A stretch of DNA of 64,000 bases from Palleronia caenipelagi (GCF_007004065.1 NZ_VFSV01000006.1:62001-126000); one strand, 5' to 3'. Shown: positions 52,401 through 61,461, counted from the stretch's first letter. The notes: generated from the sequence alone by a model not told the origin. Program-made: numbers and translations.

Positions 52401-52769
52401 CAATTCCTCCGCCCTACGGTGATCACGCTGGTCTACGGTCTGGGCTTCGGCGTGGTGCTGGTGCTCCTCGTCGTCCCCGCGCTGCTGGCCGCCCAGGAAG
52501 ACGTGGGCCGCGCCTTTAAAGCGCTCCGCCGGGGCCTCAGACCCCGCGCCGGTACGGCCCGCACAGCGATTCTGCTCGCCGGTCTCGGCATCGCCGCCGC
52601 CTTTGCCGCCACCGTCGGATCGCTGGCCGTCACCGGAGCGATGGCAGGTCCGTTAGCGGCCCTTGGCCCCGGACCCTTTACGGCCTTCGGGGTCTTCACC
52701 GTGATCGCCCTCACCGCCTGCGTCACGGCGCCGCTAGTACTTTCGAGATCTTGCTCCAAGCGAAACTGA
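49410..52769 (+). CDS. RND-family efflux permease
   Basis: 1119 residues of the AcrB/MdtB-like superfamily with two repeated sets of helices and two large periplasmic parts. Recognisable stretches are FTRHATAANLLLAIMLTLGLVALP, LGIVVDDAIVVGEHADF (helix 4 acidic residues), and IGMTGIIINDSIVLVTTVDEY in the second half. Helices continue beyond the usual end, and the final residues (TAPLVLSRSCSKRN) are encoded where base composition falls sharply at about 52736. The last codons may therefore belong to a junction with the Hint-domain gene region. Confidence 0.92.
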   Translation: MRPLSPIGGILSYFTRHATAANLLLAIMLTLGLVALPKMRAQFFPDIISDDIDISVGWDGAGAEAVDEAILSVLGPALLTVEGVTGSSSRASEGRASIELEFEPDWDMARAFSDVETVLQGLSDLPDAAEDPEVSRSNWRDRVTDVVITAPLDVAQLGRVADEFVQALFQAGVTRTTIQGIAAPETLVEVPALALLQYGVTMAEIAAAIAAEADAAPSGDLGSTARIRSGTERRSPDELAGIVLRADGGGAPLTIGDVADIRVLGPDRVRAYFVGDNPAVSIRVDRSDQGDAIALQRTVEDVAARLEPSLPAGTSIDLIRGRAEYISGRLEILIDNGLLGLGLVVTLLYLFLNARIAFWVAAGIPVAMTAAIALMYAFGITLNMISLFALIITLGIVVDDAIVVGEHADFRARRLGEDPTTAAETAARRMFAPVFSATITTVIAFFGLTAIGGVFGTLIADIPFTVIVVLLASLVECFLILPNHMRHALVHTAREHWYDAPSRAVNRGFRWLRERAFRPLMRVVCVARYPVLAGVVVLLLSQIALFLSGDVQWRFFNAPERSSVTGNFAMRSGATRDDTMEQLRLIQTALTEIGAEYAEEHGANPIAYALAELGGNTGRGLSGADNIDPDLLGAISIELIDPDLRPYSSFAFVGDLQDRVARHPRLQELSFRGWRSGPGGSAIDIRLSGAETRILKDAAETLKSEISAFGEVSGVEDSLSYDKQEFVLELTPRGEALGFTIDEIGRLLRDWLSGIEAATYPEGNRSATIRVIAPEDEVTADFLSRAILPTEDGKFAPLADLVEITVLDGFSTVQREDGLRVVTVIGDLDSSDAARAADITTQIAEEILPRLSETYGVTTEMAGLNAEEKAFLNDALIGFLLCLLGIYLTLAWIFASWTRPAVVMAVIPFGLIGAIWGHFIWDVPLSMFSVVGLIGMTGIIINDSIVLVTTVDEYAEARGIRPAIIDAACDRLRPVLLTTLTTVLGLAPLLYEQSSQAQFLRPTVITLVYGLGFGVVLVLLVVPALLAAQEDVGRAFKALRRGLRPRAGTARTAILLAGLGIAAAFAATVGSLAVTGAMAGPLAALGPGPFTAFGVFTVIALTACVTAPLVLSRSCSKRN

Positions 52770-52794
52770 CAACTAGAGGTGTAAAAAATATAAG
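52766..52794 (+). promoter_or_regulatory. Sigma-70-type promoter for the Hint-domain gene
   Basis: CTGACA (52766-52771) and TATAAG (52789-52794) are 17 bases apart, close to the consensus pair. The -35 box overlaps the stop codon of the RND permease. The region is very AT-rich for this genome. Transcription would begin about 15 bases before the start codon. Confidence 0.65.
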
Positions 52795-52815
52795 AAAATC
52801 ATCAATGGTACACGC

Positions 52816-53895
52816 ATGGCGACCTACACGCTGAATAACCTGTACAGAGCAAACCAGCTCACCGGCTCAGGCCTTGTGGCTCAGGGCGGGGTGACAAGTG
52901 ACGGGGCCTTATTTGAATTTACCTACAACGGTGGCGCGGCGCAGACCACGACGGTTCTGGATATCGATCCGTCCCCCAAGGACTTCCAGCTCAACGACGC
53001 GCCCCAAACCTCGGTCAATGTAAACAACCAGAAAATTCAGTCTCCCATTGTCCATGAGGTCACGACCTACAACTCCGGGACGAACCTGAACGCCGAGGCG
53101 GTTTATGATATCGAGATTGACCGTGGCGGCACGATCATCACTGCGACGCTCCATGCGCTGAACCTCGGTTCGACGGCCTTCCCGCGTGAGTTCATCTACT
53201 ATACCAGTGAGACGCTGCAGGACGGCGACGTCATCACGTATACGCGGACAGCCAACATCGACGGGACGATTTTTATCTGCTTCGTCGCGGGGACTATGAT
53301 TGAGACCAAGGCGGGCCTGAAGCCGGTGGAAACGCTTGAGACAGGCGATCTGGTTTTGACCAAGGACAACGGCTGGAAGCCCGTTCAGTGGATTGGCAAA
53401 AAGACGGTCCCCCTGCGCAACGGGATCAACGCGGAACGCGCCTATCCTGTCCGGATCAAGGCCGGAGCCCTTGGCGGGGACCTGCCGGAGCGGGATCTCT
53501 ACGTCTCCCAACAGCACCGCGTCCTCGTGAAGTCCAAAGTGGCGGAACGGATGACGGGCAGTACGGAAATCCTCGTCCCGGCCAAGAAACTGGTCGGCAT
53601 GGACGGCATCGATCTGGTGACAGACTGCGACGAAGTGACATACGTGCACTTCCTGCTCGACCAGCACGAAATCGTTTACGCGAACGGCGCCGAGGCGGAA
53701 TCCCTGTTCACCGGCCCGGAAGCGCTGAAAGCGGTGTCGAGAAAGGCCAGGGAGGAAATCCTGGAACTGTTCCCGGAGTTGACGGAAATGATGTCCACCA
53801 CGCGCGTCGGGGTCCGGGACATCCCCTCGGGCAAGATTGCGAAAAAGCTGGTCGACCGAATCAAGTCGAACAATCGGGCTCTGTACGAGGTCTGA
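52816..53895 (+). CDS. Hint-domain (Hedgehog/intein-type) protein
   Basis: 359 residues. The first 150 residues are beta-rich (ATYTLNNLYRANQLTGSG...). A Hint module follows at about 153-310, opening with ICFVAGTMIETKAGLKPVE (candidate nucleophile Cys155), then TGDLVLTKDNGWKPVQWIG and RDLYVSQQHRVLVKS with the conserved QHR histidine. A helical tail of about 50 residues ends the protein. Hint proteins of this type in Rhodobacterales are often part of secreted RTX-associated proteins, but no RTX repeats are present here. Its function is unknown. Confidence 0.85.
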   Translation: MATYTLNNLYRANQLTGSGLVAQGGVTSDGALFEFTYNGGAAQTTTVLDIDPSPKDFQLNDAPQTSVNVNNQKIQSPIVHEVTTYNSGTNLNAEAVYDIEIDRGGTIITATLHALNLGSTAFPREFIYYTSETLQDGDVITYTRTANIDGTIFICFVAGTMIETKAGLKPVETLETGDLVLTKDNGWKPVQWIGKKTVPLRNGINAERAYPVRIKAGALGGDLPERDLYVSQQHRVLVKSKVAERMTGSTEILVPAKKLVGMDGIDLVTDCDEVTYVHFLLDQHEIVYANGAEAESLFTGPEALKAVSRKAREEILELFPELTEMMSTTRVGVRDIPSGKIAKKLVDRIKSNNRALYEV

Positions 53896-53943
53896 GCGCG
53901 GCCTCAACGCCCCCGGTTTCCGCCCCACGACGGAGACTTGGGC

Positions 53944-54011
53944 GTTCCGTACAAAATCGGGGATGGAATTGCCAAATGGCGTACATTTCCGATGGCGAAA
54001 ATATACGGAAC
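53944..54011. repeat. Inverted repeat GTTCCGTA...TACGGAAC enclosing about 52 bases
   Basis: Eight bases (53944-53951) recur inverted at 54004-54011, just before the terminator. The enclosed AT-rich sequence codes for nothing I recognise. Together with the AT-rich promoter region upstream it may mark the edge of an inserted segment. The rest of 53896-54008 is non-coding. Confidence 0.4.
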
Positions 54012-54035
54012 CGCCCCATGAGGGGCGGTTTTTTT
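54009..54035 (+). terminator. Rho-independent terminator after the Hint-domain gene
   Basis: A 9-base stem (AACCGCCCC 54009-54017 with GGGGCGGTT 54022-54030) and an ATGA loop lead into TTTTTTT (54029-54035). It faces the convergent ferredoxin gene. Confidence 0.93.
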
Positions 54036-54041
54036 GTGAGT

Positions 54042-54464
<423 letters not shown>

Positions 54465-55919
54465 TCACTCGCCCACGGGCAAGGCGACAAAGCGCGGGTC
54501 TTCGCCACGACGGATCAGCAGGAGCACGGTCTTGCGCCCGGCCTCGCGGGCCTCCTCAACCTGCGCATCAAGATCCTCCAGAGACGCAACCCGCTGCTGA
54601 CCGGCCTCGTAGATCACATCACCGGGTCGAATGCCCTTTTGATAGGCGTCGCTGTCTTCGGCCACGTCGAGGACCGCCAGACCAGAGGCATCGCCGTCGA
54701 GACCCAGCTGCTCACGCAATTCGTCGTCGAGGCCACGCAGGGTGACGCCCAGCACATCGCGCTCAGGCTCTTCCTCCGGCATGTCCTTCGACAGCGAAGC
54801 GGGTACCGCCTCGGCCTCTTCACGGCGGCCAAGGGTCACCTGCAGATCCTCGGTGTCGCCGTCCCGCCAGACGGTCACGTCAACCTTTTGGCCCACGGGC
54901 GCATCGCCCACGCGACGCACCAGATCCCGGGTATCCTCGATCTCGGACCCGTCAAAGGAGAGGATCACGTCGCCTGCCTTCATGCCTGCCTCAGCCGCCG
55001 GACCTTCGGGAACGTCGGTGACAAGCGCGCCTGTGGCCGATGCCAGACCGATGGATTCCGCAATGTCATCCGTGACATCCTGAATGCGCACGCCGAGCCA
55101 GCCGCGCCGGGTCTCGCCGAATTCCTTGAGCTGATCGACCACATTGGCAACCACGTTCGACGACATGGCAAACCCGATCCCGATGGAGCCGCCATTGGGC
55201 GACAGGATCGCGGTGTTCACCCCAATCACTTCCCCGTCCATGTTGAACAGCGGACCGCCGGAGTTGCCACGGTTGATCGCGGCATCGGTCTGGATGTAGT
55301 CGTCATAGGTGCCCGACAGCTCGCGATTGCGGGCCGAGACGATCCCGGCGGACACGGAGAAACCCTGCCCCAGCGGGTTGCCCATGGCCATCACCCAGTC
55401 GCCCACGGAGGCGTCGTCCGAGTCGCCGAAAGGCACGGGCTTGAGAGGCGCGTCGCTCTCGACCTTCAGCAGCGCGATGTCTGTCTTGGGGTCGGTGCCA
55501 ACGACCTTGGCGGGCAGAACCTCACCGTTGAAGAACTCGATGTCGATCTCATCGGCGCCGTCGATCACGTGGTTGTTGGTCACGATGAAGCCGTCATCGG
55601 AGATCACAAAGCCCGAGCCCAGCGCCTCGGAGCGGCGAGGACGGTTGGGACCCTGATTGCGCTCCATGAAGTCGCGAAAAAAATCCTCGAAGGGCGAGCC
55701 TTCGGGCACGATCGGACCGGGGCCAGAACGGGCGGAAACCGTGGTGGCGGTGGTGATGTTCACCACAGAATCGCTGATCTTCTCCGCCAGAGGTGCGAAC
55801 GAGTCAGGCGCCGCAGCCACGGCTTCATAGGCCGGGACAAGGGCCAGAGCGGTGCCGAGCATCAGCGCCCCGGTCAGGTTCCTCAGGCCGCCAAAGGACG
55901 ATTGTTTAAAGCTGTTCAC
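54465..55919 (-). CDS. degP: Periplasmic serine endoprotease DegP/MucD-like
   Basis: 484 residues from the GTG at 55919, which is preceded by AAGGAG at proper spacing. A Sec signal peptide is visible (about 1-35, ending in AVAAA). The catalytic triad is H117 (VTNNHVIDGA), D147 (TDIALLKV) and S220 (GNSGGPLF). Two PDZ domains follow (about 255-350 and 385-475). Role: quality control of misfolded envelope proteins. A longer ATG-started frame reaches back to 56030 but runs into upstream non-coding sequence. Confidence 0.94.
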   Translation of the reverse strand: MNSFKQSSFGGLRNLTGALMLGTALALVPAYEAVAAAPDSFAPLAEKISDSVVNITTATTVSARSGPGPIVPEGSPFEDFFRDFMERNQGPNRPRRSEALGSGFVISDDGFIVTNNHVIDGADEIDIEFFNGEVLPAKVVGTDPKTDIALLKVESDAPLKPVPFGDSDDASVGDWVMAMGNPLGQGFSVSAGIVSARNRELSGTYDDYIQTDAAINRGNSGGPLFNMDGEVIGVNTAILSPNGGSIGIGFAMSSNVVANVVDQLKEFGETRRGWLGVRIQDVTDDIAESIGLASATGALVTDVPEGPAAEAGMKAGDVILSFDGSEIEDTRDLVRRVGDAPVGQKVDVTVWRDGDTEDLQVTLGRREEAEAVPASLSKDMPEEEPERDVLGVTLRGLDDELREQLGLDGDASGLAVLDVAEDSDAYQKGIRPGDVIYEAGQQRVASLEDLDAQVEEAREAGRKTVLLLIRRGEDPRFVALPVGE

Positions 55920-56058
55920 GTGTCTCTCCTTGGAATCAGAACTACGCGTCGCTGGCCGCCAAACCGGCCTGCTGCTTTTTCCAGATATGTTGCCTGAATG
56001 ACAACACAAGCACCCGTGAGCCCTGTTCAACAGCAGGTGATTGGACTGAAACCAACCC

Positions 56059-57459
56059 TTAGCGGTTTCGACCGGTAATAATCAGCAGGCGACGTTCCTT
56101 TTGGAACGGGTCAACTTCCTCGGCCTCTGCTGCCGCAGCAACCGGGTTGGCGGTGATACGTCGCAGCAAAATGACCGATAGCAGGGCAAAGATCACGCCC
56201 CCCGCCGCTTGCCCGATCAGCACGCCCGGCGCACCGAGGAGCACCGCTCCCAATGCCGCGAGGGGCCATGTCCCCAGCGTGTGCCGCCCCCAGTTCACCA
56301 CGGTGGAATAGAACGGAGAGCCCAGATTATTGAACCCCGCGTTGCCGACGAAGATCACCCCGTTAAAGAACCACGTGAGCGCGATAGGGCCGCAAAACAG
56401 GTAAATGAGCGATCTGGACACCCCTTCAGCGTCGAAAATCCCGGCGATGGGCGCGCGCAGGAGGAACAGCACCACCGAGACCACCAGCACATAGGCCCCG
56501 ACAAAGAGGATCCCCGCGCGGATCGCAGCCCGGACCCGGTCGAAAAGCCCAGCGCCGAAATTCTGCCCGATGATCGGCCCGATGGCGCCCGAGAGCGCAA
56601 AGACCACGGCAAAGGCCACCGGCGAGAGGCGCGAAATCACGGCCAGTCCGGCCACCGCATCGGTGCCGAATTTCGCCATCTGCCGGGTGACGATGGCCAT
56701 GCCCACGGGGGTCGCCACATTGGTCAGAACGGCGGGCAGCGCGATGGCAAAGATCGAGCGAAGCCGCGCCAGAATGTCGCGCGCCGACGGGATCGCAAAA
56801 GCGTCATAACGCCGGATCGCCGGGGCCAGCGTCATCACCGCCATGGCCACACGCGCGCAAACCGTGGCCCAGGCCGCGCCCTCCAGATCCAGCCCAAGGC
56901 CAAAGATGAACAACGGGTCAAGCGCGGCATTCACCGTGCCTCCCGCCACTGTGGCCAGCATTGAGCGGCGCGCGTCGCCATAGGCGCGCAGCACCGCGCC
57001 TCCCGCCATGGCAAGCCCCACGATCATCATCGAGGGCAGCACGATCCGCAGGTATTCTGCTGCGCGCAGGGCGACGTCTCCTTCGGCGCCCAACAGGGAC
57101 AGAAGCTGCGGCAGGAACATCAGCGCGCCAATGGGTACGACGATACCGACCCCCACCACCAGCGCCGCCACACCCGTGGCGTAGGATCGCGCGTCTTCGG
57201 CCTGCCCGCCGCCGACAGATCTGGCCACCAGCGAGCCAGCGGCAATAGAGAGGCCAATGTTGATCGCGCTGGTAAAAAACAGCAGCGTCGCCGCGTAGCC
57301 GACGGCAGCTGCCAGCGCGGTTTTGCCAAGCATCGAGATGAAAATCATGTCGATGAAATCCACCGCGAACATGGCCATCAGGCCGATGCTGGTGGTGAAG
57401 GACATGACAGAGACATGCCGCATCAGGCTGCCTGTCAGGAATACGGCACGGGTGGTCAT
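56059..57459 (-). CDS. MATE-family efflux transporter
   Basis: 466 residues with 12 helices, in two homologous halves. Starting residues MTTRAVFLTGSLMRHVSVMSFTTSIGLMAMFAVDFIDM fit the NorM/DinF-like MATE fold. GQNFGAGLFDRVRAAIRAG in the second half is typical. Substrates are likely cationic drugs or toxins, not determinable here. The ATG at 57459 is preferred over the frame opening at 57510. Confidence 0.88.
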   Translation of the reverse strand: MTTRAVFLTGSLMRHVSVMSFTTSIGLMAMFAVDFIDMIFISMLGKTALAAAVGYAATLLFFTSAINIGLSIAAGSLVARSVGGGQAEDARSYATGVAALVVGVGIVVPIGALMFLPQLLSLLGAEGDVALRAAEYLRIVLPSMMIVGLAMAGGAVLRAYGDARRSMLATVAGGTVNAALDPLFIFGLGLDLEGAAWATVCARVAMAVMTLAPAIRRYDAFAIPSARDILARLRSIFAIALPAVLTNVATPVGMAIVTRQMAKFGTDAVAGLAVISRLSPVAFAVVFALSGAIGPIIGQNFGAGLFDRVRAAIRAGILFVGAYVLVVSVVLFLLRAPIAGIFDAEGVSRSLIYLFCGPIALTWFFNGVIFVGNAGFNNLGSPFYSTVVNWGRHTLGTWPLAALGAVLLGAPGVLIGQAAGGVIFALLSVILLRRITANPVAAAAEAEEVDPFQKERRLLIITGRNR

Positions 57460-57498
57460 CGGACCTCCGGTATGGGTGCTGGATCTGAAGATCGCAAG

Positions 57499-57526
57499 AA
57501 AAAGGCCCACCAGCGCGGTGGGCCTC
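57499..57526 (-). terminator. Rho-independent terminator after hflC
   Basis: On the minus strand an 8-base stem (GGCCCACC with GGTGGGCC, loop of 5) is followed by TTTTTC. It lies 25 bases past the hflC stop and upstream of the MATE gene. Confidence 0.88.
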
Positions 57527-57550
57527 TTCAGAACGGTCGCGCCGGTCGGA

Positions 57551-58432
57551 TCAGTTGTCGGACAGCGTGTCGCTCTTCAGGTAGTCAAAGAACTCGCTGT
57601 CAGGAGACAGGATCATCGTCGAATTCTCGCCCTTGAGCGACCGCTGATAGGCGGTCAGCGAGCGGTAGAATTCGAAGAACTCCTGATCCTCGCCAAAGGC
57701 TTCGGCAAAGATTCCGTTCCGCTCGGCATCGGCGAGACCGCGGGTGATGTCCGCTTCGCGCTGGGCCTCGGAGACCAGCTCGACCCGGGTCCGGTCGGCC
57801 TGGGCACGGACACGCTGAGCGGCTTCTTCACCACGGGCACGTTCGTCGGTGGCTTCACGCTCCCGCTCGGCCCGCATCCGCTCAAAAGTGGCGTTGAGGT
57901 TCTGCTCGGGCAGCGCGGTCTGCTTGAGCCGCACGTCGATCAGCTCCAGCCCCAGATTATCAGCTTGCAGCCGGGCCTGATCGCGGATCCGCGTCATCAA
58001 CTCGGCCCGGTCCGAGGACAGGATGGTGTTCGAGGTCACACCGTCCGAACCGAGAACCGCTCGGGTCTGGGTGACGAGAATCGGGGCCAGCCGGCCCTCG
58101 GCAGCCCGGATGCCCCCCACGCCCACGGCGCGGCGGAACTGCTCGACATCCTTGATCCGGTAGCGCGCGAAGGCGTCCACGATCAGACGACGGTCATCGG
58201 AAGGCGTGACTTCGATCGGGTCCGTGTCGAGCGACAGAATCCGGTCGTCATAGCGCACAACGTTCTGGATGAAGGGCAACTTGACCGCGAGGCCCGGGTC
58301 TTCCTTCACCGCCTTGATCTGGCCAAATTGCAGCACCAGCGCTTTTTGCCGCTCGTCCACGACGAACAACGCATTTCCAGCCACGAAGAGGATCACGGCG
58401 ACCAGAATGAGAAAAATCGGTCCCTTACGCAT
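57551..58432 (-). CDS. hflC: Membrane protease regulator HflC
   Basis: 293 residues. An N-terminal membrane helix (about 5-23) is followed by a SPFH/prohibitin domain (VVDERQKALVLQFGQ...) and a long coiled-coil region (about 175-245) rich in Arg/Glu/Ala. Together with HflK it surrounds the FtsH protease and limits its access to membrane substrates. Its start codon shares bases with the hflK stop (58432). Confidence 0.94.
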   Translation of the reverse strand: MRKGPIFLILVAVILFVAGNALFVVDERQKALVLQFGQIKAVKEDPGLAVKLPFIQNVVRYDDRILSLDTDPIEVTPSDDRRLIVDAFARYRIKDVEQFRRAVGVGGIRAAEGRLAPILVTQTRAVLGSDGVTSNTILSSDRAELMTRIRDQARLQADNLGLELIDVRLKQTALPEQNLNATFERMRAEREREATDERARGEEAAQRVRAQADRTRVELVSEAQREADITRGLADAERNGIFAEAFGEDQEFFEFYRSLTAYQRSLKGENSTMILSPDSEFFDYLKSDTLSDN

Positions 58433-59568
58433 CAGTTGGACCCTCCGTCAGTCGTGCGCCCGGAGCGCAGCTCGTTCAGGGGCAGGTAGGGGACAACGCC
58501 CTGTCCGCCGCCACCGCCGGATTCGTCGAGAATCACCTTATCCACGCGGCCCAGAACCTCTTCCATGGTCTCCAGATAGAGACGTTTGCGGGTGACCTCG
58601 GGTGCCTTGCGGTATTCTTCGAGCACAGAGGTGAAGCGCGCCGCCTCACCCTGAGCCTCGTTAACCTGCTGCGCGCGATAGCCTTCGGCATCCTCAAGGA
58701 TCGAGGCCGATTCACCCCGTGCCCCGGCGAGAATGCGGTTAGCGTAGGCGTCGGCCTGTCGTTCCAGACGATCCCGCTCCTGCTCGGCGGCCTGCACATC
58801 ACGGAAGGCGTCGATCACCTCGTTCGGCGGGTCGGCCTTATCGAGGTTCAGTCGCACGATGTTCACGCCGCTGTCATAGCTGTCGAGCGTGGACTGGATC
58901 AACATCCGCACGTCGTCGGCGATCAGACCCCGGTCCCGGTTCAGGATCGGCGCCAGCTCGGACTGGGCGATGACTTCGCGCATGGCCGATTCGCTCACCG
59001 CACGAATGGTTTCTAAGGGTTCGGCGAGGTTGAACAGGAACAGGGCCGGATCGCTGATGTTCCAGACCACCTCAAAGTCGATATCGACGATGTTTTCGTC
59101 GGTGGTCAGCATCAAACCATCATCGCCCGTGCTGCCACGTCCAACACCGATTTGCTCGGTCTGTTCGCGCGTCACAGGGATAACCTCGTAGGTCACAAAC
59201 GGCCACGGAGCAAAATTCAGACCGGGGTTGCCAGTCGAGGAATACTTACCGAGGAACAGTTCCACCGACTGCTCTTCGGGCTTTACCGTGTAGAGGCTGG
59301 CAAAAATCCACGCACCAACAGCCAAAAGCCCGGCAAGAATCCACGTGCCGCGCCCAAAGGACGGCATACCGGGACCGCCGGAGCCATCGCCACCGGACCC
59401 GCCCCTGCCGCCCATGAGGACGCGGAGCTGGTCCTGGCTCTTCTTCATCAGCTCTTCGATGTCAGGCACATTGCCCTGATTTCCTCCCGGACGCTGTCCG
59501 GGCGGACGCCGGTCTCCGCCGCCGCCTCCCTTATTGCTGCCCCAGGGGCCGCCATTATTGCTCGCCAT
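58432..59568 (-). CDS. hflK: Membrane protease regulator HflK
   Basis: 378 residues. A Gly/Asn/Arg-rich cytoplasmic lead (GGPWGSNKGGGGGDRR) precedes the membrane helix (about 75-95), then the SPFH domain (VKPEEQSVELFLGKY; GDDGLMLTTDENIVDIDFEVVW) and a coiled coil (about 255-330). It is upstream of hflC and probably cotranscribed. Confidence 0.95.
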   Translation of the reverse strand: MASNNGGPWGSNKGGGGGDRRPPGQRPGGNQGNVPDIEELMKKSQDQLRVLMGGRGGSGGDGSGGPGMPSFGRGTWILAGLLAVGAWIFASLYTVKPEEQSVELFLGKYSSTGNPGLNFAPWPFVTYEVIPVTREQTEQIGVGRGSTGDDGLMLTTDENIVDIDFEVVWNISDPALFLFNLAEPLETIRAVSESAMREVIAQSELAPILNRDRGLIADDVRMLIQSTLDSYDSGVNIVRLNLDKADPPNEVIDAFRDVQAAEQERDRLERQADAYANRILAGARGESASILEDAEGYRAQQVNEAQGEAARFTSVLEEYRKAPEVTRKRLYLETMEEVLGRVDKVILDESGGGGGQGVVPYLPLNELRSGRTTDGGSN

Positions 59569-59639
59569 GCGTGGTGAGTCCCTTTGTTCGTATTCGTTCG
59601 TGGCTATCGTGACCTACATGTGTCCGAAGCGAAAGGCGT

Positions 59640-61088
59640 TCAACCCACCCGGACCGGCTGCGACATGGTGACGAGCTCTTCGGCAACGGTGGGATGGACC
59701 GCACAGGTCGCATCAAACTGCGCCTTGGTCAGCTTGTTCTTCACGGCGATGCCGATGAGCTGGATCATCTCGCCCGCGTTTTCATCGACCACCTGAGCGC
59801 CCATGACCACCTGCGATTCCTTGCAAACAATGAGCTTTAGCATGGTGCGCGTGGGCTGTCCGGCAAAGGAAGACCGCATCGGGCGGAACGAGGTCGCATA
59901 AACCTCGATGGGACGATCGTCCCGCGCTTCTTCTTCGGTCATGCCCACCGTGCCCAGTTCCGGTCGGGTGAACACCGCCGAGGGGATATTTTCGTGATCC
60001 ACCGGACAATCGTGCCCCTGAAACACCGTCTGCACAAAAGCCATGGCCTCGCGAATCGCCACCGGGGTGAGCTGCACCCGGTCGGTCACGTCGCCGATGG
60101 CGTAGACCGAGGGGATGTTGGTCTGGCTGTAACCATCCACGAGGATCTCGCCCTTGCGCCCGGTTTTCACCCCGACCTCTTCAAGACCCAGATCATCCGT
60201 ATTCGGCGCCCGACCGGTGGCGAACATCACGTGATCGTAGACCCCCTCATGGCCGGTGGTACATTTCACCCAGATCGGTCCCGATCCGGTGTGGTCAGAG
60301 CGGGTAAAATCCGTCCCGGTTCCGCTGGAGGCCGCGTCAGACCCGCGCAGGATCGGGTGATCCTTATGCTCCGAGGCGCGCTCCATTTCGAGGATCGACG
60401 TGCCGGTGTGGATGTCGATACCCTGCTCGCGCATCATCTCGGCCACCAGCCCCCGGCATTCCTCGTCAAACCCGTTCAGGATCTGACCGCCCCGCAGGAA
60501 CATGGTCACCTCGACCCCGAGCCCGGCCATGATGCAGGCAAATTCGCAACCGATATACCCGCCGCCGACGATCAGGAGACGCTTGGGCAGGGCATCGAGG
60601 TTGAACATATCGTCAGACACAAGGCCCATCGTGGCGTTCTTCATGTCGGGCCGGACGGGGCGGCCGCCAGTGGCAATTAGGATATGGCGCGCGGATTTCA
60701 CCGTACCATCGGCCAGCGTCACCTCGTGGGGCCCAGAGAGCCGGGCGCGACTGTCGAACACCTCGACCCCGGATTTATTCAGCAGAGATCCGTAGACTCC
60801 TTCGAGCCGGTCGAGTTCCTCGTGGAGCTTGCCCCGGAACTTCAGCCAGTCGAAATCCGTGCAGGAGGCATCCCAGCCATAGGCGTTCGCGTCCTCGATA
60901 TGGGAGGGATAGCTGCTGGCAAAGACCATCAGCTTCTTCGGCACGCAGCCCCGGATCACGCAGGTCCCGCCGAGGCGGCTGTCCTCGGCCAAGGCGACCC
61001 TGGCCCCGGTTCCGGCAGCCACCCGCGCCGCGCGGACCCCGCCAGAGCCCCCGCCGATCACGAAAAGATCGTAGTCGAATTCACCCAT
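59640..61088 (-). CDS. gor: Glutathione-disulfide reductase
   Basis: NADPH-dependent FAD enzyme of 482 residues. FAD-binding GGGSGGVRAARVAAG begins the protein; the redox-active pair is C43 and C48 (GGTCVIRGCVPKK); IVGGGYIGCEFACIMAGLG is the NADPH fold; TCAVHPTVAEE holds the catalytic His. It is longer than the usual 450 residues because of an insertion at about 239-271 (Ser/Asp/Gly-rich, near KDHPILRGSDAASSG). The gene is preceded by the csbD-like gene on the same strand. Confidence 0.93.
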   Translation of the reverse strand: MGEFDYDLFVIGGGSGGVRAARVAAGTGARVALAEDSRLGGTCVIRGCVPKKLMVFASSYPSHIEDANAYGWDASCTDFDWLKFRGKLHEELDRLEGVYGSLLNKSGVEVFDSRARLSGPHEVTLADGTVKSARHILIATGGRPVRPDMKNATMGLVSDDMFNLDALPKRLLIVGGGYIGCEFACIMAGLGVEVTMFLRGGQILNGFDEECRGLVAEMMREQGIDIHTGTSILEMERASEHKDHPILRGSDAASSGTGTDFTRSDHTGSGPIWVKCTTGHEGVYDHVMFATGRAPNTDDLGLEEVGVKTGRKGEILVDGYSQTNIPSVYAIGDVTDRVQLTPVAIREAMAFVQTVFQGHDCPVDHENIPSAVFTRPELGTVGMTEEEARDDRPIEVYATSFRPMRSSFAGQPTRTMLKLIVCKESQVVMGAQVVDENAGEMIQLIGIAVKNKLTKAQFDATCAVHPTVAEELVTMSQPVRVG

Positions 61089-61133
61089 GGCATTTTCCCC
61101 TCAAGCCGGCGCATCGTTCAGAGATCTATGCCT

Positions 61134-61163
61134 AAAAAAAACGGGCGCTTGAAGCGCCCGTTT
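61134..61163 (-). terminator. Rho-independent terminator after the csbD-like gene
   Basis: On the minus strand a 10-base stem (ACGGGCGCTT with AAGCGCCCGT) leads into a run of about eight T residues. It stands 24 bases after the csbD-like stop and ahead of gor. Confidence 0.92.
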
Positions 61164-61186
61164 GTCATTTCGCTGTGAGAACCGGA

Positions 61187-61366
61187 TCAGTCGGTCACGC
61201 TGCGCACGGCATCCTTGGCGTTGCCAGCGGCTTGCTGGGCCTTGCCCTCAACCTGCTGGGCCTTGCCCTCAGCTTCCATCTCGTGGTTGTCGGTGGCATC
61301 GCCCAGAGTCTCTTTGGCCTTGCCGGCGAGTTCGTTGGCTTTGCCTTTGATCTTATCGGTGTCCAT
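61187..61366 (-). CDS. CsbD-like stress protein
   Basis: 59 residues, highly charged: DKIKGKANELAGKAKETLG, DATDNHEMEAEGKAQQ and a second KAQQAAG unit. This is the CsbD/YjbJ family of small stress-induced proteins. I use ATG 61366, with AGGAG eight bases before it; the GTG at 61375 is too close to that site. Function unknown. Confidence 0.88.
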   Translation of the reverse strand: MDTDKIKGKANELAGKAKETLGDATDNHEMEAEGKAQQVEGKAQQAAGNAKDAVRSVTD

Positions 61367-61438
61367 CGTTGTCACTCCTGAAGGTGTCTATTGCACGGAG
61401 AACGATGGCAGCGCTGATTGGTTCCAGACAATTTGAAG

Positions 61439-61461
61439 GTGTGCGGCAGGCTGCCGCACAC
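61439..61461. terminator. Hairpin following pyrG
   Basis: GTGTGCGGCAG (61439-61449) and CTGCCGCACAC (61451-61461) are perfectly complementary, though the loop is only one base and the U tract is weak. It lies 14 bases after the pyrG stop on the minus strand, so a terminator role is plausible. Confidence 0.5.
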
